Source: Sequoia sempervirens (Eukaryota; Streptophyta; Pinopsida; Cupressales; Cupressaceae). Taken from it: DNA of 64,000 nt. The notes under the pieces are model-generated. The model saw nothing but the letters and a program-made list of their open reading frames with translations, was not told the origin of the DNA and searched no databases. Both the position numbers and the translations under genes were made by a program. The DNA lies in the NCBI GenBank assembly GCA_007258455.2, contig VDFB02262682.1, forward strand, positions 60,140 through 124,139. The letters run 5' to 3'. Shown piece after piece: positions 35,813-46,922 of this stretch; position 1 is the stretch's first letter; the number at the start of each line of letters is the position of its first letter.

Positions 35813-37521
35813 AACATAAATCACAAAGCATAAACCATCATCCATATAAACATGTGTATATATATGTATATGGAACCACATCATGAATCATCTCATATAG
35901 CCACATAAAGGAAATATCATGCATAATGTCAATAAAGGACCATCACATAATCAAAATAATACACATCCTGTCATAATACAATACATATCCATCATATATC
36001 ACCAAATAAGATACAAAATTTAGAGATGTGGATCACTTCTGCTCTCTGGCAACATGCATAAATCATCCACCCTGTATCTGCCAAAAATAATCAATGTCCT
36101 GCGTCTGTCTACTCTACTGTGAGCTGCCCACGTCTGACCTCTGCGGAGAATTGGGTGCTGGCCCTCTGTGTGCTGGAGTTCCATGGTACTCACGGGTAGG
36201 TGTCCCCTGGTACTCATGGGTAGGTGTCCCTTGGTAACTGTCGTATGGAGATGGAGTCTACTGGTAATCACTGAATCCCCTAGTGCGGGTCCCTAATGAC
36301 TGGGATGGCCCTAGTGGCTATGGAGCCTGACTGACGTAGCGTGCCGTGTGCTGCGCTAGATCTGGAACCACCTAATCATATACCCCTCTCTAATAACTAG
36401 CCTGCTACATAAACTCATCTCTCTGCCTGGCTATCAGTCTCGCGGCATTCCGCTCATGCCTGTACCGATCACGATATGCACTGATCGCCCACCGCTCCCG
36501 TGCCTAGGCCTCTTGAGCTAGTATCAACTATTGTATCTGCTCTAAGCCTCTATCTCTCTCTGCCTGCAGTGCCTGTATCTGTGTGTGTAGCTCCTGCACA
36601 TATGTACCTGACCCTCCCCCCTCAACCAGTCCCCTCTGCAAGTGAGCCCGTGTGGCATCCCTCTCGCCCCGTAATGTCTGCATCCGTGACTCTGTAGCAT
36701 CCCTCTCCCTCTGAGTGGCCTGTTCCCGCACCACCGCTGCATCTCTATCCCTCTGTAAGGCCTGCAACCTCAACTCAGCTAAATCTCGGTTTCGTCGCAA
36801 GCTAGATGCCTGTGATATCGCTGTATCTCTCTCTCTACGAAGAGACTGTACCTCTGTCTCAGCCACCTGCCTCTCGCTCTGTGCTACCTAGACCTATGCT
36901 TGTAACACATCCCTCCCTGCCTCCAGCACCTCCACCTGTGCCTGTACCACATCTCTCTCTGACTCCACTGTGCGCACCCGAGCCTTGAGCTCAGCTAGCT
37001 CTCTCTACATACTCTCTGCCCTCTCTCCTACCAAACCCACTCCCTCCATCTGCATCCTTTAACTATGCACCTCTGCCCGCAATCTCTCCACCTTAGCCCG
37101 TAGGTCCACGACCTCATCTTGGCTCTCATCTCTCTTTCCCACCAATCTCCGCTCCTGCTCTGACACTAGCCTGACTAGCTCCATGTAGTCCCTCTCACCC
37201 TGCGCAAATCGGGCCCGCCACTCATCCCTCTCCGCCTCCACTGCGATCCGCCTTGCCTTTGCCTCCCGCACTCGCTGCTCGCTCTGTCATAGTCTCTCCA
37301 CCATCTCTCTCAGTACCACAACTGGATCCTCCCTTGTGGGTGGTGCTGCTGCTAATGGTGCTACATCATGTACATCTGAGTCAACCTGCATCTCCTGTGG
37401 CTAGTACCCCTCACTCTCGGCTGAGTCCCCCTCGCTCTCCATCTCGTCTAGATCTATCACCTCAGGAAATCCCTATTATGGTTTTCCTCCTCTGGCCCCG
37501 ATTGTCTCCTGCTCCCCCTGT

Positions 37522-37735
37522 CCTCCTAGATCTCTATCCATCTCCTCTCTGCCTCCGAACCCCTCCTCCCCTCCAGCTATCTCTTGCTCCCCCTATCCTC
37601 CTAGATCTCTGTCCATCTCCTCTCCGCCTCTGAACCCCTCCTCGCCTCCAGCTGTCTCCTACTCTCCTTGACCTCCTAAGTCTCTATAAATCTCCTCCCT
37701 GGCTCGGTCTGCCTCCTGCCCGATGGTAGTCCTGG
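37522..37735 (-). repeat. 75-bp in-frame tandem repeat in the PMD gene tail
   Basis: The plus-strand word CCTCCTAGATCTCT recurs at 37522, 37597 and (as CCTCCTAAGTCTCT) 37672, exactly 75 bases apart, or 25 codons, so the antisense frame is kept. The encoded unit is Arg/Glu-rich. Confidence 0.85.
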
Positions 37736-39449
37736 CTGTCTCTGGTCCAACCTCCTCCCCTCCAGCCCCACTAGCCTCGCCCTGTGTCCTTTGTGACTCT
37801 CCTCCTCGGGCTCTCGACCTCCTCTCCTATCGCCTCCATCCTCAGGCTCTTAGCCTCCTCTCCACCACCTCCTCGGCCTCATCCTCTGCCCCCTCCTCAA
37901 CCTCATCCTCTGCCATCTCCTCCCCTCTCGCCCCGCTAGCCTCACCCTGTGCACCTTGTAATCCTCCTCGGACTCTCGGCCTCCTCACTCCTGCCTCATC
38001 GGCCCCAGCCCCTCCCACCTCCTCTGTCTCAGCCTCTATCCCCTCTACTCTGTCTCCTCCCCAACCCCTCCACTGTCGTAACCTCCTCCACCTAGCTATC
38101 ACCTGCTCCTGTGCCCCCTGTCCTCCTCTGTCCCCCCTTGGCAGTCTGGGTGGCCTAATCACCCGCACTTGCCTCTCATCCTCTGGCCTAAATCCTCATG
38201 CCTCCTCAATCGGCACGGCTGGTGTAATCCGCTCCATGGGATGTTGCTCGAACAACTCCTCATATCGCTCTATCGTCCCTGCATCTCGTGGCCCCTTTTG
38301 CTTGTCCAGATAGGGTCTGAACACTAGTCTCTCAATGTCACTCCATACACTGCGCAGGTTTATCCTATCTCCCCATGGCCACTCCCATACCTACCGTGCA
38401 AACATCACTCGACCTGCTGGAATATCTTGTCTCACCCCAAACTATCTCGTCACTCGATCCGATTGATGCAGCTCTACTATGTAGGGCCTGCTCCCAATAA
38501 TATAACATCGTGTAAAAAAGTAACTATTGTGTAGCCCCTCCTCCCTCGACCACCTCCTGAATCGCCGTATCATATAGAGCCTCCACACTATGTCCACTGC
38601 CTACATGTCATCAAACTACCTCCTCCAGAAGTCTACCTCCTGCACCTCTCGATACTGCAGTAGCGCCCTTGCCTCTGCCCCCCACCACCATGCCATCGGC
38701 TGCATGTCATCCTGATCACCAACCCTCACTATAATTGGTCTGGCCACCCGAATATGCTCCCATGCCCATACCTGTAGTAATGTCACATGTGTCACACTCA
38801 GCTGTTGCTTGTACCAAATCATGTGCATGTCCCGATACAGCTGGGCTAATATGCACGTCCCCCATGCAAACTGCCCCTTCTAGCCCTCGATGATGTGTCA
38901 GATCACCTCGACCGACCTCATAGGCAAATACCAACCACCCCGGTCCAACAGTAGTATACCACTAATCAGCTCGGCCAGGTGCAACGATAGTACTGGCACC
39001 CTGCATCCTACCATCCTATGCACATCTAACTGCCCCCGCTGCACTAGTAGCTCGTTACTCCCAAACACAACGTGCATGGACTCATCTAGTGCCTCCTTTG
39101 ACCAACACTCGCTAATCGACAACCTTGATATCGAGAGCCTCAAAATCTGCCACACGTCCTCAAGTGTCACCGTCATCCATCATGTTAGTAGGTGAAACGT
39201 TGATGTTGCCGAGTCCCATTGCTCTATCAAGGCCGTCAACATGACCCCGTGGGCCTTGATAGTCGAGTATGTTAGCATGTGTAGTAATCCTGCCTCCACT
39301 AGCCTCTGATGATCCTCCCTAGTCATCCTCGCCATGCATCTCCTTAGCACCTCTGATCGTCTCTCTCGAATGCGCAGAATCCCTGTTTTCTATACACGAA
39401 AACACTTCTTTGTCATTTTCATTCCTTTTCATGTGTCCCCCATCAGTCT

Positions 39450-40150
39450 CAGCTTTACCCTCCCTCCCCCATCACCCTATCTCCCATCCCCCTATCCCCC
39501 ATCCAACCCTCCCTATTCCCACTCCCTGCCTCCCCCATCTCATCTCCCTCTCCCCTCCCTCTTCCCTCCCTCCCTTCTCCCCTAACCATTTTTTCAATCC
39601 CCATCCCCATTTTCCCCTCCATCTCTATCCTATTTTCCTACCACTCCCCACCCATTTTCCCAACCCCCCATCACTCCCATTTCCCCCATCTCTATCCTAT
39701 TTTCCTACCATCCCCACCTATTTCATCCCCCATCATTTTTCCCTACCATCCCCATCCCCATTTCCACCCCCCATCTCCTATCCTATTCCTCCCCCCATCC
39801 CCCACCTATTTTCCCTACCCCCCTATCCATATCATTTCCCCAATTCCCATCCCCATTTTCCCTACTACATCCTACCCATCCCCATTTCCCCCCAATCTCC
39901 CTCTCTATTTTCCCTACCCCTATCCCCCACCCATTTTCTAACCCCCCATCCCCCATTTTTCCCCCTCCATCTCTATCCTATTTCCTACCCAGATCCCCCC
40001 CATCCCCATTTTTTATACACCCCTACCCATTCCCCCCATTTTCCCTACCATCCCTACCCATTTTCCCTACCTCCCCATTCCCCATTTCTACCTCCCTTTT
40101 TCTCCTCTTCCCACTCCCCTTCTCCCCTCCTCCATTTCCTCCTCCCCTCC
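39450..40150. repeat. C/T-rich low-complexity tract
   Basis: Degenerate repeats of CCCCATCCCCATTTTCCC-like words on the plus strand, about 700 bases nearly free of G. The minus strand is therefore G/A-rich with many GGGG runs. Long open frames here (39410-40264) are a composition effect. Confidence 0.9.
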
Positions 40151-40167
40151 ATCCCTTTCTCCCCATC

Positions 40168-40432
40168 CCGGCGGTGGACTGCGTCTGCCGGTGGCGGACT
40201 CTATCTACCCCTAACGGCGGTGGACTCGCCACCTTGTGGTATAGACTATCCCAGCCACCCGTGACGGACCCGCCATAGTGGTGGCGGACTGGTCCGCCCC
40301 TGCGGCCGTGGGCTGGTTGCCCGCGGTGGCGGACTGGTCCGCCCGTAGCGGAGGACCCGCCATTGCGGTGGCGGATCCGTCCGCCCGCGGCGGCGGACCC
40401 ACCATTGCGGCGGCGGACCTGTCCGCCGCATA
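40168..40432 (+). repeat. Array 3 of GGCGGAC/GTCCGCC repeats, GC-rich
   Basis: Units of about 42 bases contain GTGGCGGACTGGTCCGCC-like inverted half-sites. The core matches the leader arrays at 24309 and 25150, but here the sequence is far richer in GC. The predicted intron of the antisense gene contains it. Confidence 0.8.
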
Positions 40433-40707
40433 GGGCAGACCGGGCCGCCGCTGGCCAAACTCCCCCTCCTCTGACACAAAAATCGAGGTGACCCACAAAA
40501 AATTATTTCCTACCCATTTTTTCTTTCGATGCCCCCAAAAAAACCCATGTTTTTGTTTTTCAAAAATACGTGCATAAATGCCAAAAAACAAAAAAATAAA
40601 AACACACAGTCAAGTTTTGAGCTAACCTGGCAGGGTACGGCCCGGTGGGTGAAAAATATATGCCTCTCATCTGCCTGGAGGATGATATCACTGTCGTACT
40701 TAGGCAT

Positions 40708-41268
40708 GGTGTCTAATCTCTCTCACCTCCTCGTCTCCCTCTCCTCTTTTTCCACTTGCCAGCTGTCACAATGAGCCCAAGGCAATTCAACAATTACCTT
40801 TTATCCCTTTTCACTTTCCCTCCTTTTTCACCTTAGGGTCTTTTTTTCTTTTTTTTAAAATCAAAATTCCTCCATTTAATTCATCCAACCTCTTTCTTCC
40901 CGGGGCCACCATTTGCACATTGTTTATTCGATTGACTCTGTTCAAGCGTTGTTCTTCTCATTTTTCCGTTCTCTTTCCAATGACATGCACCACTCCATAT
41001 TTTCGAGAAGTTGAACGAGGCCCCCTTTTCCTCCCCGTCCCCCTTCTCGAGGGGGCATACCCTACCATTCCCTCCTAACCCATCGCTCTAAGCCTACCTT
41101 TGCTTGACTGGGGCATCCTCTCCGCATTCCCTCCGTTTGGGGCAGCTCACGCGCATTCCCCCATGCTGGGGCATCTCCATTTTTTGGTCTCTTCCTCTGC
41201 AGAGTCATTTGCATTCTGTTTTTCTTCGAAACCCTATTATTCTAATAGTATTTCGAAGAGGGAAAAAA
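40708..41268. other. Upstream region of the antisense gene and end of C internal part
   Basis: Non-coding. The minus strand has a possible TATA-like GGATAAAAGG about 95 bases upstream of the PMD ATG (plus strand about 40797-40806). A hairpin (41225-41257) pairs TTCGAAA with TTTCGAA and CTATTA with TAATAG. The purine tract GAAGAGGGAAAAAA (41255-41268) touches the 3' LTR. Confidence 0.6.
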
Positions 41269-42564
41269 TGTAGACGTCTAATTTGATCACTTCCATATGA
41301 TCAAATGCGTCTCCTTATTCATCCGATTGCTCATCCCCTCTGTCAATATTAATTAAACCAACTATTTAATTAATACCTCGCATCTTGCACAAAGGTCCTA
41401 AAGTATTTAATTTAATACTTTACCCCTTTTCCTCCTCTAAATTAAATAAATATCCCCTTTTATTTAATCTAGTCATATTCCCCTTTTAAATTAAAATTTA
41501 TTTTTTAATTCCTCTTTTCTCTCTCATGGTCACATCCTCCAACTTTTGCAAGTTGGTCCCTAATCCATCTTAGTTACTTCATCTTCTTCTAATTAACTAG
41601 GGTTAGCATGTGCACACCCTTAATCATCATTAAGGTCACATCCTCCATAATTTTCCACTTGCTTCTAATAAGTCATTAGTCCATCTAACTGAGTACTTGC
41701 ACAACCTTGATCATTGGATTAACCTAACCTAATCCTCATCCTATTTATGGCATATGTCCTTGAGTCAACCTTATTAAAGGCTTTCTCCTTTTGGACAAGG
41801 CACTCCACTTCCCTATGTGAATTTTTAATTCACATTTACTCCCCCAAGGCACCCAAAAGGAATTTTTAATTCCTTCTCTTATCCCCACATGTCCTTCACT
41901 TATTCTTTATTCTTTCCCATCTCCCCATGAGAATATTTGAGGAATTTTTAATTCCTCACATGTCCTCTCACCCACATGGGGACAAGGACCTCCTTTATGA
42001 GGAGATCTTGTCCAATCCCAAGGTACTTTGTACCCCTCTCCATGTCATGTCCTTCTCCTTCCACCTCATGTCCACTTCACCTTTTAGGGCTTCATCACAT
42101 GCCACATGTCAAGATGTGAGGGCTTGTGAGTTCTCAACTCACCTTAGCCCTGCATCTTGATGTTTGGTGGCTCAATCTTGGCCCTTCATTTCCCCTAGGA
42201 ACTCTCAAAAATCCTATAAATACCCCCTCTTTTCTCTCATTTTGGGGAGATCATTTTGCTAGCCAAACTCTTGCAATTTTGTTTCTCAACTAATACTTAG
42301 CCATTTTCATGATTTCATCCACTTGCACTCATCCTCACAAGACCATTTAGCTCACATCTACTTGCCATCCAAGGAGCATACACACCAAAGATCGAAGGGC
42401 CAACCAAAGGATCGACTCAACGCAAGGTATAAAGTTCCATTTCGTTGCTTTGTCTTGCATTGTTTCCAACTTAGGCTAATCTTGAGGTGTAGGTTGTTTA
42501 AGTTGTTTATTTGCACTCTTTTGCTTGTTGCTTGATTTCTAACACTCTATTTTGACCTATCACT
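41269..42564 (+). repeat. 3' LTR of element C
   Basis: It starts TGTAGACGTC and ends CCTATCACT; the final base differs from the CA end of the 5' LTR. TATA box at 42215-42222 and three palindromes at 41819, 41859 and 41939. The LINE sequence resumes at 42565. Confidence 0.93.
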
Positions 42565-42569
42565 ATTGT

Positions 42570-44965
42570 AATTTTCCAGCATTACTAAGGAGTTTACCCT
42601 TCCAATCAACAAGCTTCTTTTGCATTCTCTCTAAAATATTATTCCAGAAACTATGAGTAACCTCCTTGATAGTGAGGGGTAAACCAAGGTAAGTCCTCAG
42701 AAGAGTAGCACTTTGATAGCCTAGAATAGATAATATCTTAGCCTAAATGTTAGCTTTCATGTTGAAAAAATAGATATTACTTTATTATAATTTATACATT
42801 TCCCAGATGCATTAGAATACTCTTAGAGAAGGCCCTTCCATTCTCTAGCTTCAACCACTAAATATTTTCCAAAAAGGAAGGTATCATCCACAAATTTCTA
42901 TAGAACAGAGGGGGGAGGGTGGAGGTAGCTCTAATTCCCTGTATTTTCCCAAAGTGAAGCAAGGACAAAAAGATCTTGCCAAGGACTTCAACAACCATAA
43001 TGAACATGTATTGTGATAGAGGGTCACCTTTTCTAATGCCTTTTCCTACCTTAAATAACCCCCAAGGTATCCCATTGACCAAGACAAAATATTGGATTGA
43101 CTCCACACATTCTCTAACAATTCCAATCACCTTATCATTGAACCTCAATTTAGTAAGAACCGAATAAATCAATTTTCATCTAACCCTATCATAAGCCTTA
43201 GAAATGTCTAATTTTAAAGCCATACCTTGATTCTTGCTTTTCTCTATAGAATGGATTATTTCATGAGTGGTAATAGTAGCATCAAGGATTTTTCTTCCAG
43301 GAACGAATCCATTTTGACATCTGTTGATAATCTTGTCCAACAGAGGCTTAAGCTGATTGAAAAGGACTTTGGAAAAGATATTATAAATAGTGTTACAAAG
43401 ACTTATAGGCCTAGAGTCAGCCATATACTTTGGATCCTACATTTTAGGGACTAAAAAAATGAAGGTATTATTCAAATTTTGTAATAGTTTATCAATTCTG
43501 AAAAAGTCTCTGACTACCATGACTAAATCATAGCTGACAATGTCCCAGTATTCCTAAAAGAAAGCTGAGGGAAAACCATCAGGTCCTGGGGATTTATAGG
43601 CACCCATAGAAAACACAACCACCTTGAATTCCTCCTTTGAAATAGGGGAAAAAAGCTGTAAATTATCCTCCTCATTGATGCTAGAAGGGAGGTTCCTTAG
43701 AAGTCTTTCCTACACTTCAACAAAGGGGGAGCTGCTAGTGTCCAAGTAAATCTATCTAAAGTAGTGTTCCGCTATTTCTTCAATTTTATCAACCTCCATG
43801 ACCTCCTCGTTCTCTTCATTCATCAGACACTTAATGGTGTTTCTTTTCTTATGCCTATAGGTCATTCTATGGAAAAGTTTAAATTCCTATCACCCTCTTT
43901 TAACCATTGAACTCTAGATTTCTTCTTCCAATATATTTCTTCTTTGTTTAAAATATCTTTCCATTTCCTCCTCCAATTTTCCTCCTCCTCATGCAATGGT
44001 TGAAGGAGAGATCCCTTAGCCATAAGATTTTGAACACCCTCAAGCTTGTCCTTAATCATCTTTTTAGTTTTAAAAATGTTCCCAAAGGTAGCTTTCATCC
44101 ATCCCTTAACTTCCTTTTTAATAAGGTCAAGTTTTTGGGAAATTTTGTACATGCTAGATCCCTAAATCAGAAAGCTCCACCAATTCTCAATATGTTTTCT
44201 AAAATACTGATGTGTCATCCATATAATTTCAAATTTGAAGGGGTGAGGGCCAAGAAACGACTTGTTAATCCACTGGGGAAGAATTGGGCTATGGTTAGAA
44301 ATAGTTCTAGGGAGAGAAACAAGAGAGGCATTGCACCCTAGGTCCCAACCCACCGAGACAAGAATCCTATCTAGATGAACCTATATAAGGTGGTTACCTT
44401 TTCTATTGTTAGACCAAATGAAAGGATTACCCTACAACTCCAAATCAAACAACCCAGACCTATTGATGAGGTCTAATAGATAATTCATACTGTCAGTATA
44501 ATCCATAAGGCCACCAAGCTTCTCCGAAGGGAATAGGGGGGAGTTGAAGTCCCTTGCCACCATGTACAAAGCATTTTTATCAATCAAGATTAAAGACAAA
44601 ACTTCCTCCCACATACTCATCCTTGCTCCCCTAGAATTGGGGGCATAGATGTTGAATAGGTGCCATGTATGTTTTTCAGCTTTGAGGGTCACAACAAGGT
44701 AACTATGAGAGAACACAAAGGCTTCCACATCTACTTTAGTAGAATTCCACATGGTGGCAATACCACCTAAGGTACCATCCACCTCGCTATAGAAGAAGGT
44801 GGAGGCTGACCAGATTTTGTTAGAAATTAAAGAAAAAGTCTGCTGAGTCATTTTAACCTCCTATAGAAAAAGAACATCAATTTTAAGGTCAACAATGTAT
44901 TGTCTTAGGGAGAACTATTTATGAGGACTATTCAGTCCTCTCATGTTCCATGAAAGGAACTTCAT
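42570..44965 (-). pseudogene. LINE ORF2, 5' part: endonuclease and RT
   Basis: The ATG at 44965 opens KFLSWNMRGLNSPHK, the standard start of plant LINE endonuclease. IYAPNSRGARM and ARDFNSP lie about 44560-44660, and NHSPILPQW about 44265-44300. RT motifs include DSRPISLCNTIYNIFSK, QNGFVPGRKILDA, LKLDISKAYDRV (43180-43425) and IRKGDPLSQYMF. The catalytic box reads FVDDTFLF (plus-strand 42869-42894) where FADD is usual, after a frameshift. It continues at 22930 across element C. Several TAG stops and at least two frameshifts. Endonuclease nicks the target and RT primes there. Confidence 0.9.
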
Positions 44966-44999
44966 TTTTTATTTCGGTGGGTTGAATCAAGGGTTGATT

Positions 45000-46290
45000 T
45001 CCAACCATTGGAAATGTCTCTAGTAGTGGATTTATGCCTTGAAAACCTCTCTGAAGGTCTTCCAACTCTATTATTAGTTCCCACATCAACTTTCTTGGTC
45101 CTTTTTTTTTCCTCTTTTGAGTTTTTCAGTCCTCCATATTATCCCCATCAACCTAAGCTTTAGAGGAAACAAACTTGGATTTCAGAGTTTAGATGATAGA
45201 TTTGGTTACTTCCCCAACACAATCCTCCACACCATCCTACTGGGAAGAGAAGATGCATGAGGTAACAACCTCCTTACTAGATTTAGTAGGGGTAACTACC
45301 CCAACCCCCACCAACTACAAGGTAGTAATAGAAGAATCCATCAAATCCACACACAAAGGTTTGTCAGTAACAACAGATCCCAATTTCTTGTTCCCCAAGT
45401 CCAAGCAAATAGAGGAAAAAGGAAACATGATAGCCTTTTCATCACCCTTAGAGGCCAAAGGATCAACACCAAACCGAAATCCTTGAGGGGAGAGTTCCCC
45501 ATTCTCCAAGGAATTCAGGGAAATCCTCAAAGCCTCAATATTATTTTTGATCTTATCCCCAAGGTCAGGAGATTTCATCATTTCATACAATCCATCATTA
45601 AATGGATAATCATCCATTTCATTGATTTTAATACTCTCCCACACATTACTGGTGCTAGGATCCAACTGATTCTTTTGCTTATCAGAGGGGAAAGATGGGT
45701 TTTTTCCCTTAGAAAGGGGCTCCTTCGATGCAATAATCCTACAATCCACAATAATATGGCCTTTCTTGCCACATTCTTGATAGAACAAGGTAACATTCTC
45801 ATAAACTAGAGACTGGGTTCATTTTCCCCACTTAGATTTGAGGGTGATAAAGTTGGGGAGAGCTTTTTTAATGGAGACATTAACAAAAAATTAGCAAAAA
45901 CCAACTTGGATTTTGTCAAAGTGACCGCATCTACCACCACAAAGCTGCCAAAAGAGTTCCCAATCCACCAAAAAATCCTTTCACCCCAAAATTCCAACAT
46001 AAGGCTTGGTAACTGAACCCAAATAGGGGCCATACGAGTGAGTTCAGCAGACGGGTCAAACCTCAGCTTCCATTTAGCCAAAGTTAGAAAATGTTTACCA
46101 TAGGCCCATGTGCCCAAAAGAATGTAAATCAAATCCTCCTTTGCCATAATTTGAAAAGGAAAAGACCACCAAGCATTGTTGATACAGTTACACTAACCTT
46201 CAACTTCCAATGAGTGTTAGCCCATCTACTGACCATATCAATAGTCATCCTAAAAGCCAAGAATCTTCCTACCAGAGCTAGGTGTAGAGA
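45000..46290 (-). pseudogene. LINE ORF1: DUF4283-like domain and zinc knuckle
   Basis: The 5' half (about 46280-45870) resembles DUF4283 of plant LINE ORF1 proteins (LLGTWAYGKHFLTLAKW, PIWVQLPSLMLEFWGE, VDAVTLTKSKLVFA), with a frameshift near 46150. A CCHC knuckle lies at about 45752-45790 and reads YQECGKKGHIIVDC; its first Cys is Tyr here, whereas the duplicate at 58461-58498 keeps Cys (CQEC). A one-base change near 45880 also shifts the frame here but not in the duplicate. The C-terminal region is polar and acidic. ORF1 would bind LINE RNA. Confidence 0.8.
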
Positions 46291-46652
46291 AGAAGCAACC
46301 TCATCCATGATCGTGTCAAGTAGGAAAAGCTTTGTTCCTTCCTTTGTCTGAATAATTTCAAGATAGATTGTCTCAAGGGTATCATTTCTAGTCCTTCTAA
46401 GGACATTCTTCCAGCACTCCTTAGAAGAGTCAACACCCCTGAGGCTGCCATTGTCCCCACAAGTAGGAGACCCAAAAAGTGCATTGGAATCACACTATAC
46501 AAATTACGCATCCCCATGTGTTGCAAGCGGAAGAATCTTATCCATATCAGGTGGGGGGTCAAGCTGGGGGGAGGCAAAAACCTCCCCAGAACTTGCAAAC
46601 ATCTTTGAAATTTGAAAGCACGTGCATGGGAAGTTGCAAAGCTCTTTTTAAT
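46291..46652 (-). other. LINE 5' end region
   Basis: From the target duplication at 46653 inward, non-coding or weakly coding minus-strand sequence including a CCCATGCACGTGCTTTC word and G/C runs. A diverged inverted copy lies at 54504-54865. Confidence 0.65.
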
Positions 46653-46922
46653 GGGTATTGTTAATATTGAATGAAGGTAAAATATTAGGGGTTGATTCTT
46701 TAATTTAAATGATTCAAGTTGAATGATAAATGGTTTAGATTACTCTCTGTTAATTAATTAGTAGATGAATGTTGATTATTTTTATAATTATTTAATAGTT
46801 GATTAGTAAAATTGCTATGTAATTTAATTAATTAGAATATTGTTATTATAGTTATTTGCAAATATAATTATTGGTGGTAAATATTCTATCTATTAAGTGG
46901 TTAAGTTAAAATGAGTGATAAG
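46653..46922 (+). repeat. 3' LTR of element A, segment 2
   Basis: It matches 5' LTR positions about 4919-5190, between the LINE target duplication and the ATAAG target duplication of element D (46918-46922). Confidence 0.9.

Larger units (their letters stand above)
39390..40626 (-). other. Predicted intron of the antisense PMD gene
   Basis: On the minus strand a donor (CAG then GTTAGC at 40626) and an acceptor (TGTATAG ending at 39390) join exons in the same phase. The stretch between has no coding character. It is filled by a polypyrimidine tract on the plus strand (39450-40150) and a GC-rich array (40168-40432). The splice sites are predicted by eye. Confidence 0.55.
36020..40707 (-). pseudogene. 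Antisense PMD gene of element C (plant mobile domain plus coiled-coil tail)
   Basis: Predicted exon 1 is 40707-40627 (27 codons, MPKYDSDIILQADERHIFF start), ending CCCTGCCAG before GTTAGC. Predicted exon 2 starts at 39389 after TGTATAG, in phase. The PMD region (about 39389-38230) reads MARMTREDHQRLVEAGLL, MTVTLEDVWQILRLSI, GQFAWGTCILAQLYRDM, LLQVWAWEHIRVARP and FGVRQDIPAGR, the recognised order of plant mobile domains. An acidic Arg/Glu-rich tail includes 25-codon tandem repeats (37522-37735) and a heptad-rich rod (36528-36866, 37059-37271). The C-terminus carries YQGTP repeats. PMD proteins of plants (MAIN/MAIL group) act in silencing and genome stability; what TE-encoded ones do is unclear. 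At least ten stops, mostly TAG or TGA at likely CAG or CGA codons. Confidence 0.8.
22931..42564 (+). mobile_element. Element C: Tat-type Ty3/gypsy retrotransposon with antisense PMD gene, 19.6 kb
   Basis: The LTRs at 22931-24223 and 41269-42564 match closely (8 differences in the first 160 bases, all transitions). The insert interrupts the LINE RT: the uninterrupted sequence is seen at 55270. GTTGT before and ATTGT after fit a target duplication with one change. The internal order is primer site, motif arrays, gag, protease, G-patch, RT, RNase H, a second archaeal-type RNase H, integrase, a spacer with tandem repeats, then an antisense gene before the 3' LTR. Two RNase H domains and an antisense extra ORF after integrase are hallmarks of the Tat lineage. 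Stops make it non-autonomous. Confidence 0.92.
18840..46652 (-). mobile_element. LINE in the 3' LTR of A (minus strand), about 8.2 kb without element C
   Basis: GGGGATTGTT at 18830-18839 is repeated as GGGTATTGTT at 46653-46662; the duplicate copy keeps a perfect GGGGATTGTT at 59357-59366. Such a 10-base duplication and a short A-tail (five T on the plus strand at 18838-18842, partly shared with the TSD) fit target-primed insertion. On the minus strand the order is 5' region, ORF1, ORF2 (endonuclease, RT, zf-RVT, RNase H), then a third ORF and a 3' UTR. Element C splits it at 22930/42565. Stops and frameshifts run throughout. Confidence 0.88.

Noticed and set aside
36500..38313. Plus-strand Pro/Ser/Leu-rich frames across the PMD gene
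   Set aside because: They are shadows of the Arg/Glu-rich minus-strand gene; the minus strand has the recognisable domain order.
39334..40264. Long plus-strand Pro/His/Ser-rich frame of up to 284 codons
   Set aside because: Produced by the CCCCAT-type low-complexity tract; no start context or domain.
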